Notes under the pieces: model-generated
What the model saw: only the letters and a program-made list of their open reading frames with translations
What the model was told of the DNA's origin: nothing
Databases searched by the model: none
DNA from: Gemmataceae bacterium
Lineage (GTDB): Bacteria > Planctomycetota > Planctomycetia > Gemmatales > Gemmataceae
Length of the DNA stretch: 64,000 nt
NCBI GenBank assembly: GCA_901538445.1
Contig: LR594584.1
Span: forward strand, 588,603-652,602
Direction: 5' to 3'
Made by a program: the position numbers and the translations under genes
In this document: positions 55,336-64,000 of the stretch, piece by piece
Layout of the letters: every line of letters starts with the position of its first letter
Position numbering within the stretch: position 1 is the first letter of the stretch

Positions 55336-55581
55336 ACGAGGAATGCGAAAATCTCTCGCTGTTCGGCACCCGACGAGAGAAAATTCCTGACGCGGAGCTG
55401 ACGACCGGGGTGGCAGATTTCGGTTCGCGACGTACCATCGATCATACGCGATCGTCCCGTCTCACAGGACAGGATCGGCCGATTTTTTCCACACCCAGGG
55501 TCGAACTCGCCGCCGCGGCGCAAACGGCCCCGCGAGCCGACCGCACGTCCGGTACGAACCGCTCGCCCGTTCGAGGCGCAA

Positions 55582-56451
55582 ATGGCGGCCGAACTCCCCC
55601 TGTTGTTGCCGTCGGACGCCGCCCGCCACCGCGAGGGGGCCGCCCGCGTCACCGTCGCCACCGTGGATCGGGGTGCGACCGCGGACCCGCACGAGGACTG
55701 GGTGGCCGTCGAGGAGCCGCTGGAGATCGTCCTGGAGTTCGGCCCGGCCGACGCCCGCACCCGCCGCACCGCGGCCCTCACCATGCGGACGCCCGGGAAC
55801 GACGCCGAACTGGCCGCCGGGTTCCTGCTGGCCGAGGGGGTCGTGGGGGCCCCCGAGGACGTTCACCGCGTCACGCCGTGCGGGCACCCGAACGCGGTGC
55901 GGGTCGAACTGCGGCCGGCCGTGCCGGTGGCGCTCGCGGGCCTCGAACGCCATTTTACCACCTCGTCCAGTTGCGGGGTGTGCGGGAAGACGTCGCTCGA
56001 CGCGCTCGCGGCGCGCGCGTCGCCCTTGCCCGACGCCGACCGGCCGTGGCTCGCGGCCGAAGTCGTCCACCGGCTGCCGGGGATCCTCCGCGAGTCACAA
56101 CCGACGTTCGACCGCACCGGGGGCCTGCACGCCGCGGCGCTGTTCGACGGGACCGGCCGCCTGCTCCTTGTTCGCGAGGACGTCGGCCGGCACAATGCCG
56201 TAGACAAGCTCGTCGGTGCCGAACTGATGGCCGGCCGGCTCCCGCTCGACCGCCGCGTGCTGCTGGTGAGCGGCCGCGCCAGCTTCGAGCTGGCGCAGAA
56301 GGCGGTCGCGGCCGGCGTGTCGGTGCTGGCGGCGGTCGGCGCGCCATCGAGCCTCGCTGTGGACCTCGCGACCCGCTTCGGGCTCACGCTGCTCGGGTTC
56401 GTCCGCGACCACCGGTTCAACGTGTACGCCCACGGCGGCCGACTCGTTTAG
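55582..56451 (+). CDS. fdhD: Formate dehydrogenase accessory sulfurtransferase FdhD
   Basis: This 289-residue protein is full length for FdhD, which delivers sulfur to the molybdenum/tungsten bis-MGD cofactor of formate dehydrogenase. The Cys pair CGVCGK near residue 135 is the sulfur-relay site. Other family marks are DVGRHNAVDKLVGAEL, RVLLVSGRASFELAQKAVAAGV and a C-terminal RFNVYA. It lies 112 bases upstream of the oxidoreductase gene on the same strand, with a palindrome between, so function in the same pathway is very likely. Confidence 0.95.
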   Translation: MAAELPLLLPSDAARHREGAARVTVATVDRGATADPHEDWVAVEEPLEIVLEFGPADARTRRTAALTMRTPGNDAELAAGFLLAEGVVGAPEDVHRVTPCGHPNAVRVELRPAVPVALAGLERHFTTSSSCGVCGKTSLDALAARASPLPDADRPWLAAEVVHRLPGILRESQPTFDRTGGLHAAALFDGTGRLLLVREDVGRHNAVDKLVGAELMAGRLPLDRRVLLVSGRASFELAQKAVAAGVSVLAAVGAPSSLAVDLATRFGLTLLGFVRDHRFNVYAHGGRLV

Positions 56452-56459
56452 TGGCGGAC

Positions 56460-56527
56460 TGGTGGGGCAGGCATTCTTGCCTGCCTTCGAGCGCGACTGG
56501 CGGCAGGCAAGAATGCCTGCCCCACCA
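56460..56527. repeat. GGGGCAGGC-family palindrome, copy 1
   Basis: Arms of ~27 bases (tggtggggcaggcattcttg and complement) with a ~15-base loop lie in the gap between fdhD and the oxidoreductase gene. A second copy with the same arms and a different loop is at 63068-63133. Confidence 0.85.
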
Positions 56528-56562
56528 GACACAGAACTGTTCCACGACCCGGACCTCCTCCC

Positions 56563-58851
56563 ATGACGACCCACGACGGCACCTGCCCCCCGGAGCCCGA
56601 CACGCTGACCGTCGGGCACCCGAAGACCGCCGCGGCCGGCTTCACCGCCGTCGTCAAGTCGATGGCGCACGTCTGGGGCGGGGCGGGGTTCTTCCGCGGC
56701 ACCCGCGCGCTGATGCTCCTGAACCAGTCGAGCGGGTACGACTGCCCGAGCTGCGCGTGGCCCGACCCGGACGACGTGCGGTCGCGAACCGAGTTCTGCG
56801 AGAACGGGGCGAAGGCGATCGCGTGGGAGGCCGACGCGCGGAAGATCGGGCGCGAGTTCTTCGCGCAGTGGAGCGTCGCGGAACTGGCCGAGCAGTCCGA
56901 CTACTGGCACGGGCAGCAGGGCCGGCTCGTGGAGCCGCTCGTGCTGCGGCCCGGCGGCACGCACTACGAGCCGATCTCGTGGGACGCCGCCTTCAAGGTC
57001 ATCGCCGACGAACTGAACGCGCTCGCGAGTCCCGACGAGGCGCTGTTCTACACTTCGGGCCGCGCCTCGAACGAGGCCGCGTTCCTGTACCAACTCTTCG
57101 TGCGGCAGTTCGGCACAAACAACTTGCCCGACTGCTCGAACATGTGCCACGAGTCGAGCGGCTCCGCCCTCGTGCCGACCGTCGGCATCGGCAAGGGCAC
57201 GGTGAAACTCGACGACTTCGAGAAGGCCCAACTCATCCTCGTGATCGGCCAGAACCCGGGGACGAACCACCCGCGGATGCTCACCGCCCTCCAGAAGGCG
57301 AAGCGCGCCGGCGCGAAGATCGTCGCCGTGAACCCACTGCCCGAAGCGGGGCTGCTTGCGTTCCGCAACCCGCAGGAGGTCGGCGGGATGCTCGGGTTCG
57401 GCACGCCGCTGACCGACACCTACCTCCGCGTGAAGGTGAGCGGCGACGCGGCGCTGCTTCAGGGGCTGATGAAGGCGGTGTTCGCCCTCGACGCCGAGAA
57501 GCCCGGCACCGCCATCGACCGCGCGTTCGTCGCCGAGTACACCGAAGGCTTCCACGAACTGCGGGCCGCGATCGAGGCCGTGTCGTGGGACTTCATTACC
57601 GAGCAGTCGGGCGTTTCCCGCGAGCAGATCGAGGACGTGGCGAAGCAGATCGCCGCGGCCGAGCGCATCATCGCGTGCTGGGCGATGGGGGTGACGCAGA
57701 CGCCGAACGCCGTCGGCACGATCCGCGACCTCGTGAACCTGATGCTGCTCCGCGGGGCGGTCGGGAAGCCGGGGGCGGGGCTGTGCCCGGTCCGGGGGCA
57801 CTCGAACGTGCAGGGCGACCGCACGATGGGGATCTACGAGAAGCCGTCGGTTCCGTTCCTCGACGCGCTCGGCAAGGAGTTCGGGTTTGACCCGCCGCGG
57901 CACCACGGGTACGACACCGTGGACGGCATCCGCGCGATGCGCGACGGCAAGGGCAAGGTGTTCGTCGCGCTCGGGGGCAACTTCCTCTCGGCGACACCGG
58001 ACACCGCCGCCACCGCCGCGGCGCTGCGGAACTGCCGGCTCACGGCGCACGTCTCGATCAAGCTGAACCGGTCGCACCTCGTGCCGGGCCGCACGGCGCT
58101 GATCCTCCCGTGCCTCGGCCGCACCGAGACCGACCGGCAGGCCGGCGGGGTGCAGTTCGTGACCACCGAGAACTCGATGGGCGTGGTGCAGAAGTCGCAG
58201 GGCATGCTGACGCCCGCGTCGCCGCACCTGCTGAGCGAGCCGGTAATCGTCGCCCGGATGGCGGCCGCGACGCTCGGCAAGCGCAGCACCGTGGACTGGA
58301 TGAACCTCGTCGCCGACTACGACCGCATCCGCGAGCGCATCGAGCGCGTCGTCCCCGGGTTCACGAACTACAACCAGCGGGTGCGGCGGCCGGGCGGGTT
58401 CTACCTGCCGAACGGCCCCCGCGAGCGGCGGTTCACGACGCCCAACGGCCGGGCGAACTTCACCGTGAACCCGGCCGCGTCGAACCGCCTCGAACCGGGC
58501 CAGTTGGTGATGATGACGATCCGCACGCACGACCAGTTCAACACGACCGTCTACGGCCTCGACGACCGCTACCGCGGCATCACGCGCGGTCGGCGCGTAG
58601 TGCTGCTCAATGCTGAAGACATCCGCGAGCGCGGCCTGAAGGCGGGCGACGTCGTGGACCTCGTGAGCCACTTCCGCGGCGAGACCCGCACGGCCCCGCG
58701 GTTCGTCGTCGTCGAGTACGACATCCCGCGGGGCTCGGCCGCGACGTACTTCCCCGAGGCGAACGTGCTGGTCCCGCTCGACAGCGTCGCCGCCGTCAGC
58801 AACACCCCCACCTCGAAGTACGTCGTCATCACGCTGCGGCCCTCAGCGTGA
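56563..58851 (+). CDS. FdhF/YdeP-family molybdopterin oxidoreductase
   Basis: This protein of 762 residues is of the FdhF/YdeP type. It lacks the usual N-terminal four-cysteine iron-sulfur motif but has the family's YDCPSCAWPDP stretch near residues 59-69. A Cys in NMCHESSGSAL (~residue 198) could ligate the metal. Conserved molybdopterin-binding blocks include VIGQNPGTNHPRM, LMLLRGAVGKPGAGLCPVRGHSNVQGDRTMG and the C-terminal IRTHDQFNTTVYGLDDRYRG. The preceding fdhD supports formate as substrate; YdeP-type enzymes in other bacteria are linked to acid resistance, so the physiological electron acceptor is open. The TGA stop lies in the left arm of a palindrome. Confidence 0.9.
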   Translation: MTTHDGTCPPEPDTLTVGHPKTAAAGFTAVVKSMAHVWGGAGFFRGTRALMLLNQSSGYDCPSCAWPDPDDVRSRTEFCENGAKAIAWEADARKIGREFFAQWSVAELAEQSDYWHGQQGRLVEPLVLRPGGTHYEPISWDAAFKVIADELNALASPDEALFYTSGRASNEAAFLYQLFVRQFGTNNLPDCSNMCHESSGSALVPTVGIGKGTVKLDDFEKAQLILVIGQNPGTNHPRMLTALQKAKRAGAKIVAVNPLPEAGLLAFRNPQEVGGMLGFGTPLTDTYLRVKVSGDAALLQGLMKAVFALDAEKPGTAIDRAFVAEYTEGFHELRAAIEAVSWDFITEQSGVSREQIEDVAKQIAAAERIIACWAMGVTQTPNAVGTIRDLVNLMLLRGAVGKPGAGLCPVRGHSNVQGDRTMGIYEKPSVPFLDALGKEFGFDPPRHHGYDTVDGIRAMRDGKGKVFVALGGNFLSATPDTAATAAALRNCRLTAHVSIKLNRSHLVPGRTALILPCLGRTETDRQAGGVQFVTTENSMGVVQKSQGMLTPASPHLLSEPVIVARMAAATLGKRSTVDWMNLVADYDRIRERIERVVPGFTNYNQRVRRPGGFYLPNGPRERRFTTPNGRANFTVNPAASNRLEPGQLVMMTIRTHDQFNTTVYGLDDRYRGITRGRRVVLLNAEDIRERGLKAGDVVDLVSHFRGETRTAPRFVVVEYDIPRGSAATYFPEANVLVPLDSVAAVSNTPTSKYVVITLRPSA

Positions 58852-58908
58852 GCGGCGCGGCGTCAGCCCGCCGGTCTCCCACCGGCGGGCTGACGCCGCG
58901 CCGCTCGC
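58848..58908. repeat. GCGGCG-family palindrome, copy 5 (overlaps a stop codon)
   Basis: Arms of ~28 bases (gtgagcggcgcggcgtcagc and complement) flank a very short loop (ctccc). Its left arm contains the stop codon of the oxidoreductase gene. The holB start is 35 bases beyond it. It is the most compact copy of the family. Confidence 0.85.
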
Positions 58909-58942
58909 AGGAAGGCACACGTCCACCACGGAAGGAACCGAC

Positions 58943-59956
58943 ATGTCGTGGGATCGCGTCCGCGGGCACGCCGACGTCAAGCAGTCGTTCCGCGGCGCGT
59001 TCGCGGCCGGCCGGCTCGGGCAGAGCTTCCTGTTTGTCGGCCCCGACGGCGTCGGCAAGCAACTGTTCGCCCGCGAACTCGCCAAGGCGCTGCTGTGCGA
59101 GCGCCCGCCGGCCCCGCTGACCGCGTGCGACCACTGCCCGGGGTGCGCGCAGGTCGAGGCCGAGACGCACCCGGACTACCACACGCTCCGCACCCCCGCG
59201 GGGAAGCAGGAGTTGCCGGTCGACGAGATGCGGGCGTTCTGCGCCAGGCTCGCCCGCAAGCCGTCGCGGGGGAACCGCACCGTGGGCGTGGTCATCGACG
59301 CGGACGACTTCAACGCCGAGTCCGCGAACAGCTTCCTCAAAACGCTTGAAGAGCCGCCGCCCGGGGCCGTGCTCGTCCTCATCGCGACCGGCCTCGACCG
59401 CCAGTTGCCGACGATCCTCTCGCGGTGCCAGGTGGTGCGGTTCCAGCCCCTGAACGCCGCGGACGTCGCACGGGTACTCGAAGCGGAAGGGGTCGAAGAC
59501 CCGGCGCGGCGCGAGCGCCTCGCCCGGCTCGCCGGGGGGAGCGTCGCGCGTGCGGTCGCGCTCGACGACGACGCGATCTGGCAGGTCCGCGAGACGCTCA
59601 TCGCCGGGGTCGCTTCACCGCGGCCGAACTTCGCCAAGCTCGCCGAGGCGTGGCAGAAGTTCGTCGAGGACGCGGGCGACGACTCGGCCGCCAAGCGCAC
59701 GCGGGCGTCGGTGGTGATCGGGTTCCTGGTGGACGCGCTGCGGCAGGCGCTGCGACTCGCGCTCGGGTCCGAGGTGGGCGGTCTCGACCCGGCCGACGAG
59801 CCGCGGCTGCGGGCCCTCGCCGAGCGGCACGGCCCCGACCGGCTGCTGGAACTGATCGAGAAGTGCGTCGAGGCCGACTACCGCGTCGAGCGCCGCGTGC
59901 AACTGATCCTGGTCATCGAGTCCGTACTGGAGCAGGTGACGCGGGTGCCGAAGTAG
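58943..59956 (+). CDS. holB: DNA polymerase III delta' subunit
   Basis: A 337-residue AAA+ clamp-loader subunit. It has a P-loop-like GPDGVGKQLFA near 33-43, a zinc-binding cysteine group (CERPPAPLTACDHCPGC), the sensor DADDFNAESANSFLKTLEEPPPGA and SRCQ (sensor 1 region). These features fit delta'/gamma-type loaders; length matches delta'. It would act with tau and delta to load the beta clamp during replication. The MfnE-like gene follows after 41 bases on the same strand. Confidence 0.9.
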   Translation: MSWDRVRGHADVKQSFRGAFAAGRLGQSFLFVGPDGVGKQLFARELAKALLCERPPAPLTACDHCPGCAQVEAETHPDYHTLRTPAGKQELPVDEMRAFCARLARKPSRGNRTVGVVIDADDFNAESANSFLKTLEEPPPGAVLVLIATGLDRQLPTILSRCQVVRFQPLNAADVARVLEAEGVEDPARRERLARLAGGSVARAVALDDDAIWQVRETLIAGVASPRPNFAKLAEAWQKFVEDAGDDSAAKRTRASVVIGFLVDALRQALRLALGSEVGGLDPADEPRLRALAERHGPDRLLELIEKCVEADYRVERRVQLILVIESVLEQVTRVPK

Positions 59957-59997
59957 CCGGGCGCGTAACTGTGCCGGGACAACCGCGGGGCGTGTGA

Positions 59998-60510
59998 ATG
60001 ATCGTCGTGAAGGTCGGCGGGAGCCTGTACGACCACCCGCGGCTCGGGCCGGGGCTGCGGGCGTACCTCGACTCACTCGCGCCGGCCGAGGTGTGGCTCG
60101 TCCCGGGCGGCGGCGACGTGGTCGAGGCGATCCGCACGCTCGACCGGGTCCACGCGCTCGGGGACGACGCCTGCCACGCGCTCGCCGTCCGCGGGATGGA
60201 ACTCGCCGGCGAGTTCCTCCACGAACTGATCGGCTTCGGTTCCGACCGGGTGAGCTTTCCCGCGCTCGACCTGTGTGCTGTGCCGCACTCGTGGGACGTC
60301 ACCTCCGACAGCATCGCCGCCCGCATCGCACGCGACTACTCGGCCGAGCGGCTCGTGCTGCTGAAATCGGTGGACGTGCCGGCCGGAGTTCCTTGGGCCG
60401 CGGCCGCGGAGAACGGGTGGGTGGACCGGTACTTTCCGACGGTGGTCGCGGGAGCAGCGTTCCCGGTCGAGGTGGTGAACTTCCGCCGCGTGCTCGACGC
60501 CCTGCCGTGA
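59998..60510 (+). CDS. Amino-acid-kinase-family protein, MfnE-like
   Basis: This 170-residue protein is of the small amino acid kinase type (aspartokinase/UMP kinase fold). It has MIVVKVGGSLYDHPRLGPGL at the N-terminus, WLVPGGGDVVEAIR, and AERLVLLKSVDVPAGVP near the C-terminus. It is shorter than UMP kinase (~240). The archaeal homologue MfnE phosphorylates a furan methyl phosphate in methanofuran synthesis, and kinases of this kind appear in C1 gene clusters. Together with the MfnF-like protein 13 kb away, a role in furan carrier synthesis is inferred. Another small-molecule kinase activity is possible. Confidence 0.72.
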   Translation: MIVVKVGGSLYDHPRLGPGLRAYLDSLAPAEVWLVPGGGDVVEAIRTLDRVHALGDDACHALAVRGMELAGEFLHELIGFGSDRVSFPALDLCAVPHSWDVTSDSIAARIARDYSAERLVLLKSVDVPAGVPWAAAAENGWVDRYFPTVVAGAAFPVEVVNFRRVLDALP

Positions 60511-60542
60511 TTCGCTCAGGGTCGAAGTGCGAGGCCGACTCC

Positions 60543-61937
<1,395 letters not shown>

Positions 61938-62464
61938 GGCGGACCTCACGGGGGCACTGCACGTTAATGTACCGCACCGCCCCGCCGGGGGCAGCACCGC
62001 CGGGGCCGAGGGGGTCCGATGGGTCGCGGAAGTGGTGCGGAGAGTGTGGTCCGGCGAGAGCCAAAGCGTATGCCAGATTTCCGAATTTTTGGCTGTGCGG
62101 GGTAAATCGCGCCGGTATAGTTGACGCTTAGTTGGCGGGGGTGGACCCCGGCAGCAAGGAGGGTACCGAACAGGTCTTTTCGCTCGCGTTCTGATCACCT
62201 GAGGGGTCTACCCCGAAGCTGAAGCCTTGCGACAGCTCACCACTGGCGGCAACCGCTCGAAGCTCAACAAGTTGGTCAGGTCCGCGGCGGACCACTCGGA
62301 AACTCGCACGTCACCCCCTGTCAACACTCATTCAGCAGCGGGCGGGGCGTGGGAGGTTCGGGCGGCGGGCGTGTTCGAGTCGTCCTCCCGGCCGCGATGG
62401 CGCGGTCGGTCCGATGGAGATTCCCGGACGGGTCGGTGAAGGTGACCCGCCGGGGGGGAATGTC
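61938..62464. other. Long gene-free divergent region / RRM leader
   Basis: 527 bases without a supported gene separate the NtrC-type regulator and the RRM gene. A TATAGT at 62116-62121 could be the -10 box of the RRM gene, with ttttgg (62087-62092) as a poor -35, leaving a ~340-base leader. The leader contains stem-forming stretches (for example gggggtggacccc at ~62137 and ggggtctacccc at ~62204). Such leaders on RRM and cold-shock genes often fold and are controlled post-transcriptionally. No known RNA family was recognised. Confidence 0.45.
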
Positions 62465-62884
62465 ATGGCCAGCAAGAATCTGTACGTCGGGAATCTGCCG
62501 TTCACCACCACTGAGCAGGAACTGACCGACCTGTTCAGCCAGTACGGCACGGTGACGAAGTCCCAGGTGATCCAGGACCGGGAAACCGGTCGGAGCCGCG
62601 GGTTCGGGTTCGTCGAGATGTCCAGCGGGGCCGAAGAAGCCGTTCAGGCGATGAACGGGGCCGAGTACCAGGGCCGCCGGCTCACCGTCAACGAGGCCAA
62701 GCCGCGTGAAGAGCGCGGTGGCGGCGGCGGGTACGGCGGCGGCGGCGGCCGCGGCGGGTACGGCGGCGGCGGTGGTGGCGGCGGCCGCGGCGGGTACGGC
62801 GGCGGCGGCGGTGGCCGCGGCGGGTACGGCGGCGGCGGCGGTGGCGGCGGCTACGGCGGCGGTGGCGGCGGCAGCCGCTACTGA
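62465..62884 (+). CDS. RRM RNA-binding protein with glycine-rich tail
   Basis: A 139-residue protein starts at the ATG at 62465 (MASKNLYVGNLPF). Residues 5-80 are a single RNA-recognition motif: RNP2 NLYVGNLPF and RNP1 RGFGFVEM (YGTVTKSQVIQDRETGRSRG before it). The C-terminal 50 residues are nearly all Gly with Tyr and Arg (repeats like RGGYGGGGG). This is the arrangement of bacterial RNA chaperones of the cyanobacterial Rbp type and of eukaryotic glycine-rich RNA-binding proteins, often cold-induced. The GC-rich tail is repeat-derived and may vary in length among strains. Confidence 0.93.
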   Translation: MASKNLYVGNLPFTTTEQELTDLFSQYGTVTKSQVIQDRETGRSRGFGFVEMSSGAEEAVQAMNGAEYQGRRLTVNEAKPREERGGGGGYGGGGGRGGYGGGGGGGGRGGYGGGGGGRGGYGGGGGGGGYGGGGGGSRY

Positions 62885-63197
62885 GCCCAAGCCCCGGGCC
62901 AATTCCTGACGACGTGACAACCCCACGCGACCGACTCCGACCGAGTCGGTCGTTCGCATTTCAATCGCCACGTAAGAGATGCGGGTCCCACCAACTATCT
63001 CCTGGAGACGCGCCGTTTTCCCATTCTGAACGCCACTCATACCGAGTCGCGTGGATCAGTTGTCTCCGGTGGGGCAGGCATTCTTGCCTGCCTCCAACCG
63101 CGTCTGGAGGCAGGCACGAATGCCTGCCCCACCAGATCGAAACGAATCCGGGCGAGCCGAAGCAGTGACACGCATTCGCTCCGCGGGGGGTTGCGCG
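62885..63197. other. Intergenic region of 313 bases
   Basis: It holds the palindrome at 63068-63133 and, at 63034-63047, cactcataccgag, which resembles the end of the MITE-like element at 63784. This may be a third, partial copy of the element end. Nothing else is supported. Confidence 0.5.
63068..63133. repeat. GGGGCAGGC-family palindrome, copy 2
   Basis: Arms of ~25 bases (ggtggggcaggcattcttgc and a complement with a c for a change in the right arm, aggcacgaa) flank an ~18-base loop that is itself a short palindrome. It matches the copy at 56460. It lies in the region before the DUF6940 gene. Confidence 0.85.
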
Positions 63198-63782
63198 ATG
63201 TGGGCGTGCCGGACCGAGAACGTGGGCCGCGGCAGGGGCACCCGGTACGCACTCGAGTGCGACGCGCGCGAGGTGAGTTACGCCGACGTGCTGCACCTTT
63301 GGCAGCACGAGGCCGAGTTCCGGGCGTACTTCAACTCGCTGCTGGCCGCGTCGCCGTTCGCCGCGTTTCGGTGGGAGACGCCGCCGATCACGACGGCGAC
63401 CGCGGGTCGGGCGTTCGAGTTCGTGCTCCTCGACGCGCCGACCCTCGCGCGCCCCACCGAACCCGGGGCGTTCGCAGAACACTTCACCGACGACCCCGTT
63501 GTGGCGTTCCCGAACCTGCGGGGCGACGCAGTGCTGGTGGCCCCCTGCCCCGGCCCCGGCGAATCCGCCTACGGGCACCTCGCGGCGTTTGTGCGGCACG
63601 CGCCCGCACCGCAGCAGCACGCGCTCTGGGCTCGGGTGGGCGAGGAAGCGGCCGCCCGGTTGGGGCCGAAGCCCTTGTGGATCAGCACCGCGGGTGCGGG
63701 GGTGTCGTGGCTGCACGTCCGCCTCGACGGCACCCCGAAGTATTACGGCCACACGCCGTACCGCGCCGCGCCGGGTCGCTGA
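63198..63782 (+). CDS. DUF6940-family protein
   Basis: The protein has 194 residues from the ATG at 63198; the open frame reads further upstream only through a palindrome. Conserved-looking blocks are SYADVLHLWQHEAEFRAYFNSL, AFRWETPPIT, FEFVLLDAPTLARP, VAFPNLRGDAVLVAPCP, YGHLAAFVRHAP and the C-terminal GVSWLHVRLDGTPKYYGH. I recognise this as the DUF6940 pattern, of unknown function. It appears cytoplasmic. No partner is evident. Confidence 0.82.
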   Translation: MWACRTENVGRGRGTRYALECDAREVSYADVLHLWQHEAEFRAYFNSLLAASPFAAFRWETPPITTATAGRAFEFVLLDAPTLARPTEPGAFAEHFTDDPVVAFPNLRGDAVLVAPCPGPGESAYGHLAAFVRHAPAPQQHALWARVGEEAAARLGPKPLWISTAGAGVSWLHVRLDGTPKYYGHTPYRAAPGR

Positions 63783-63788
63783 CCACTC

Positions 63789-63914
63789 ATACCGGATCGC
63801 GGTGATTCGTATCTCTTCTGTAGACGGGCCTCACAGAGGTCGGGCCTGTGAGAGTCCCCCAGGCACCGGCTTCACAGAGGCCGGCTACAGTTAGCAATCA
63901 ACGAGATTCGGTAT
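63789..63914. repeat. MITE-like element, copy 2
   Basis: A 126-bp element with imperfect ~23-bp terminal inverted repeats (ataccggatcgcggtgatt at the left; the complement of the right end reads ataccgaatctcgttgatt). The inner stem has arms ctgtagacgggcctcacag (from 63818) and the complement ending ctacag at 63890. It is an inverted relative of copy 1 at 7488-7611. It lies just after the DUF6940 stop. Confidence 0.7.
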
Positions 63915-64000
63915 CATCCCAGGGCAACGCGGTGTTTCACAGTGGGTGGTTTGGGTTGTGAAGCCACCCCCTCGCTGGCGCTCAGGGTTCGCCAACAAGC

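Noticed and set aside
62280..62320. Possible SRP RNA-like loop (ggtcaggtccgcggcggacc)
   Set aside because: The conserved GGAA-type loop and the AGCAG side of bacterial SRP RNA are absent.
62706..62880. Tandem repeat as a CRISPR or minisatellite
   Set aside because: The repeats encode the glycine-rich tail of the RRM protein in frame; no spacers are present.

Overview
The window is a very GC-rich, gene-dense chromosomal segment from a planctomycete, most likely of the Gemmataceae (Gemmata and relatives). The evidence is the mix of lineage-typical families: a DUF1559 prepilin-like protein, a small regulatory lipoprotein, an ECF sigma factor translationally coupled to a FecR-type protein, several Ser/Thr kinases with TPR tails, an LEERVTP surface-protein signature, CotH-kinase proteins, a TIGR03067 protein, LL-diaminopimelate aminotransferase (DapL), and two proteins related to methanofuran/H4MPT-linked C1 metabolism. 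No rRNA, tRNA, CRISPR array, prophage or intact transposase was recognised.

Layout. 1-5.3 kb: a FecR/CBM9-like protein (cut by the left edge) behind its ECF sigma factor, a small zinc-ribbon membrane protein, a lipoprotein, a DUF1559 protein and a divergent XylR/AraC-type regulator. 5.4-15.3 kb: two CotH-family proteins (the second fused to a cysteine-rich domain resembling copper-storage proteins), an NPCBM-like protein, a chemoreceptor and a large PAS hybrid histidine kinase. 15.4-27.4 kb: a sigma-70 factor with three extra helix-turn-helix units, a secreted protein, an Ldh2-type dehydrogenase, an aldose epimerase, a Ser/Thr kinase, a membrane C39-like protease and a Tex protein whose C-terminus is frameshifted. 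27.4-35.5 kb: a Calx-beta surface protein, an ECF sigma factor overlapping a TPR kinase, a second hybrid histidine kinase and two unknown genes. 35.5-46.6 kb: MutS2 (without Smr, carrying an in-frame repeat insertion), TIGR03067, glycine oxidase, a tandem pair of dynamin-like GTPases followed by a CHAD protein, a tiny lipoprotein, a planctomycete paralogue and an MfnF-like protein. 46.7-64 kb: a long Hsp70, a channel-like membrane protein, DapL, another TPR kinase, FdhD with an FdhF/YdeP-type oxidoreductase, DNA polymerase III delta', an MfnE-like kinase, an NtrC-type activator, an RRM protein and a DUF6940 protein.

How the parts fit. Much of the window is signalling: three sigma factors, three Ser/Thr kinases, two hybrid histidine kinases, one sigma-54 activator, one AraC-type regulator and one chemoreceptor. 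The metabolic thread is C1 oxidation: MfnF-like and MfnE-like enzymes would make the furan carrier, and the FdhD/FdhF pair would oxidise formate. The dynamin-like pair is of interest given the elaborate membranes of this lineage.

The most striking non-coding feature is the density of long, often perfect palindromes of several unrelated families between genes. Some overlap stop codons, one family has terminal inverted repeats like a MITE, and one repeat lies in frame inside mutS2. They probably serve partly as terminators and partly represent non-autonomous mobile repeats. All functions are inferred from sequence reading alone; no database search was run.
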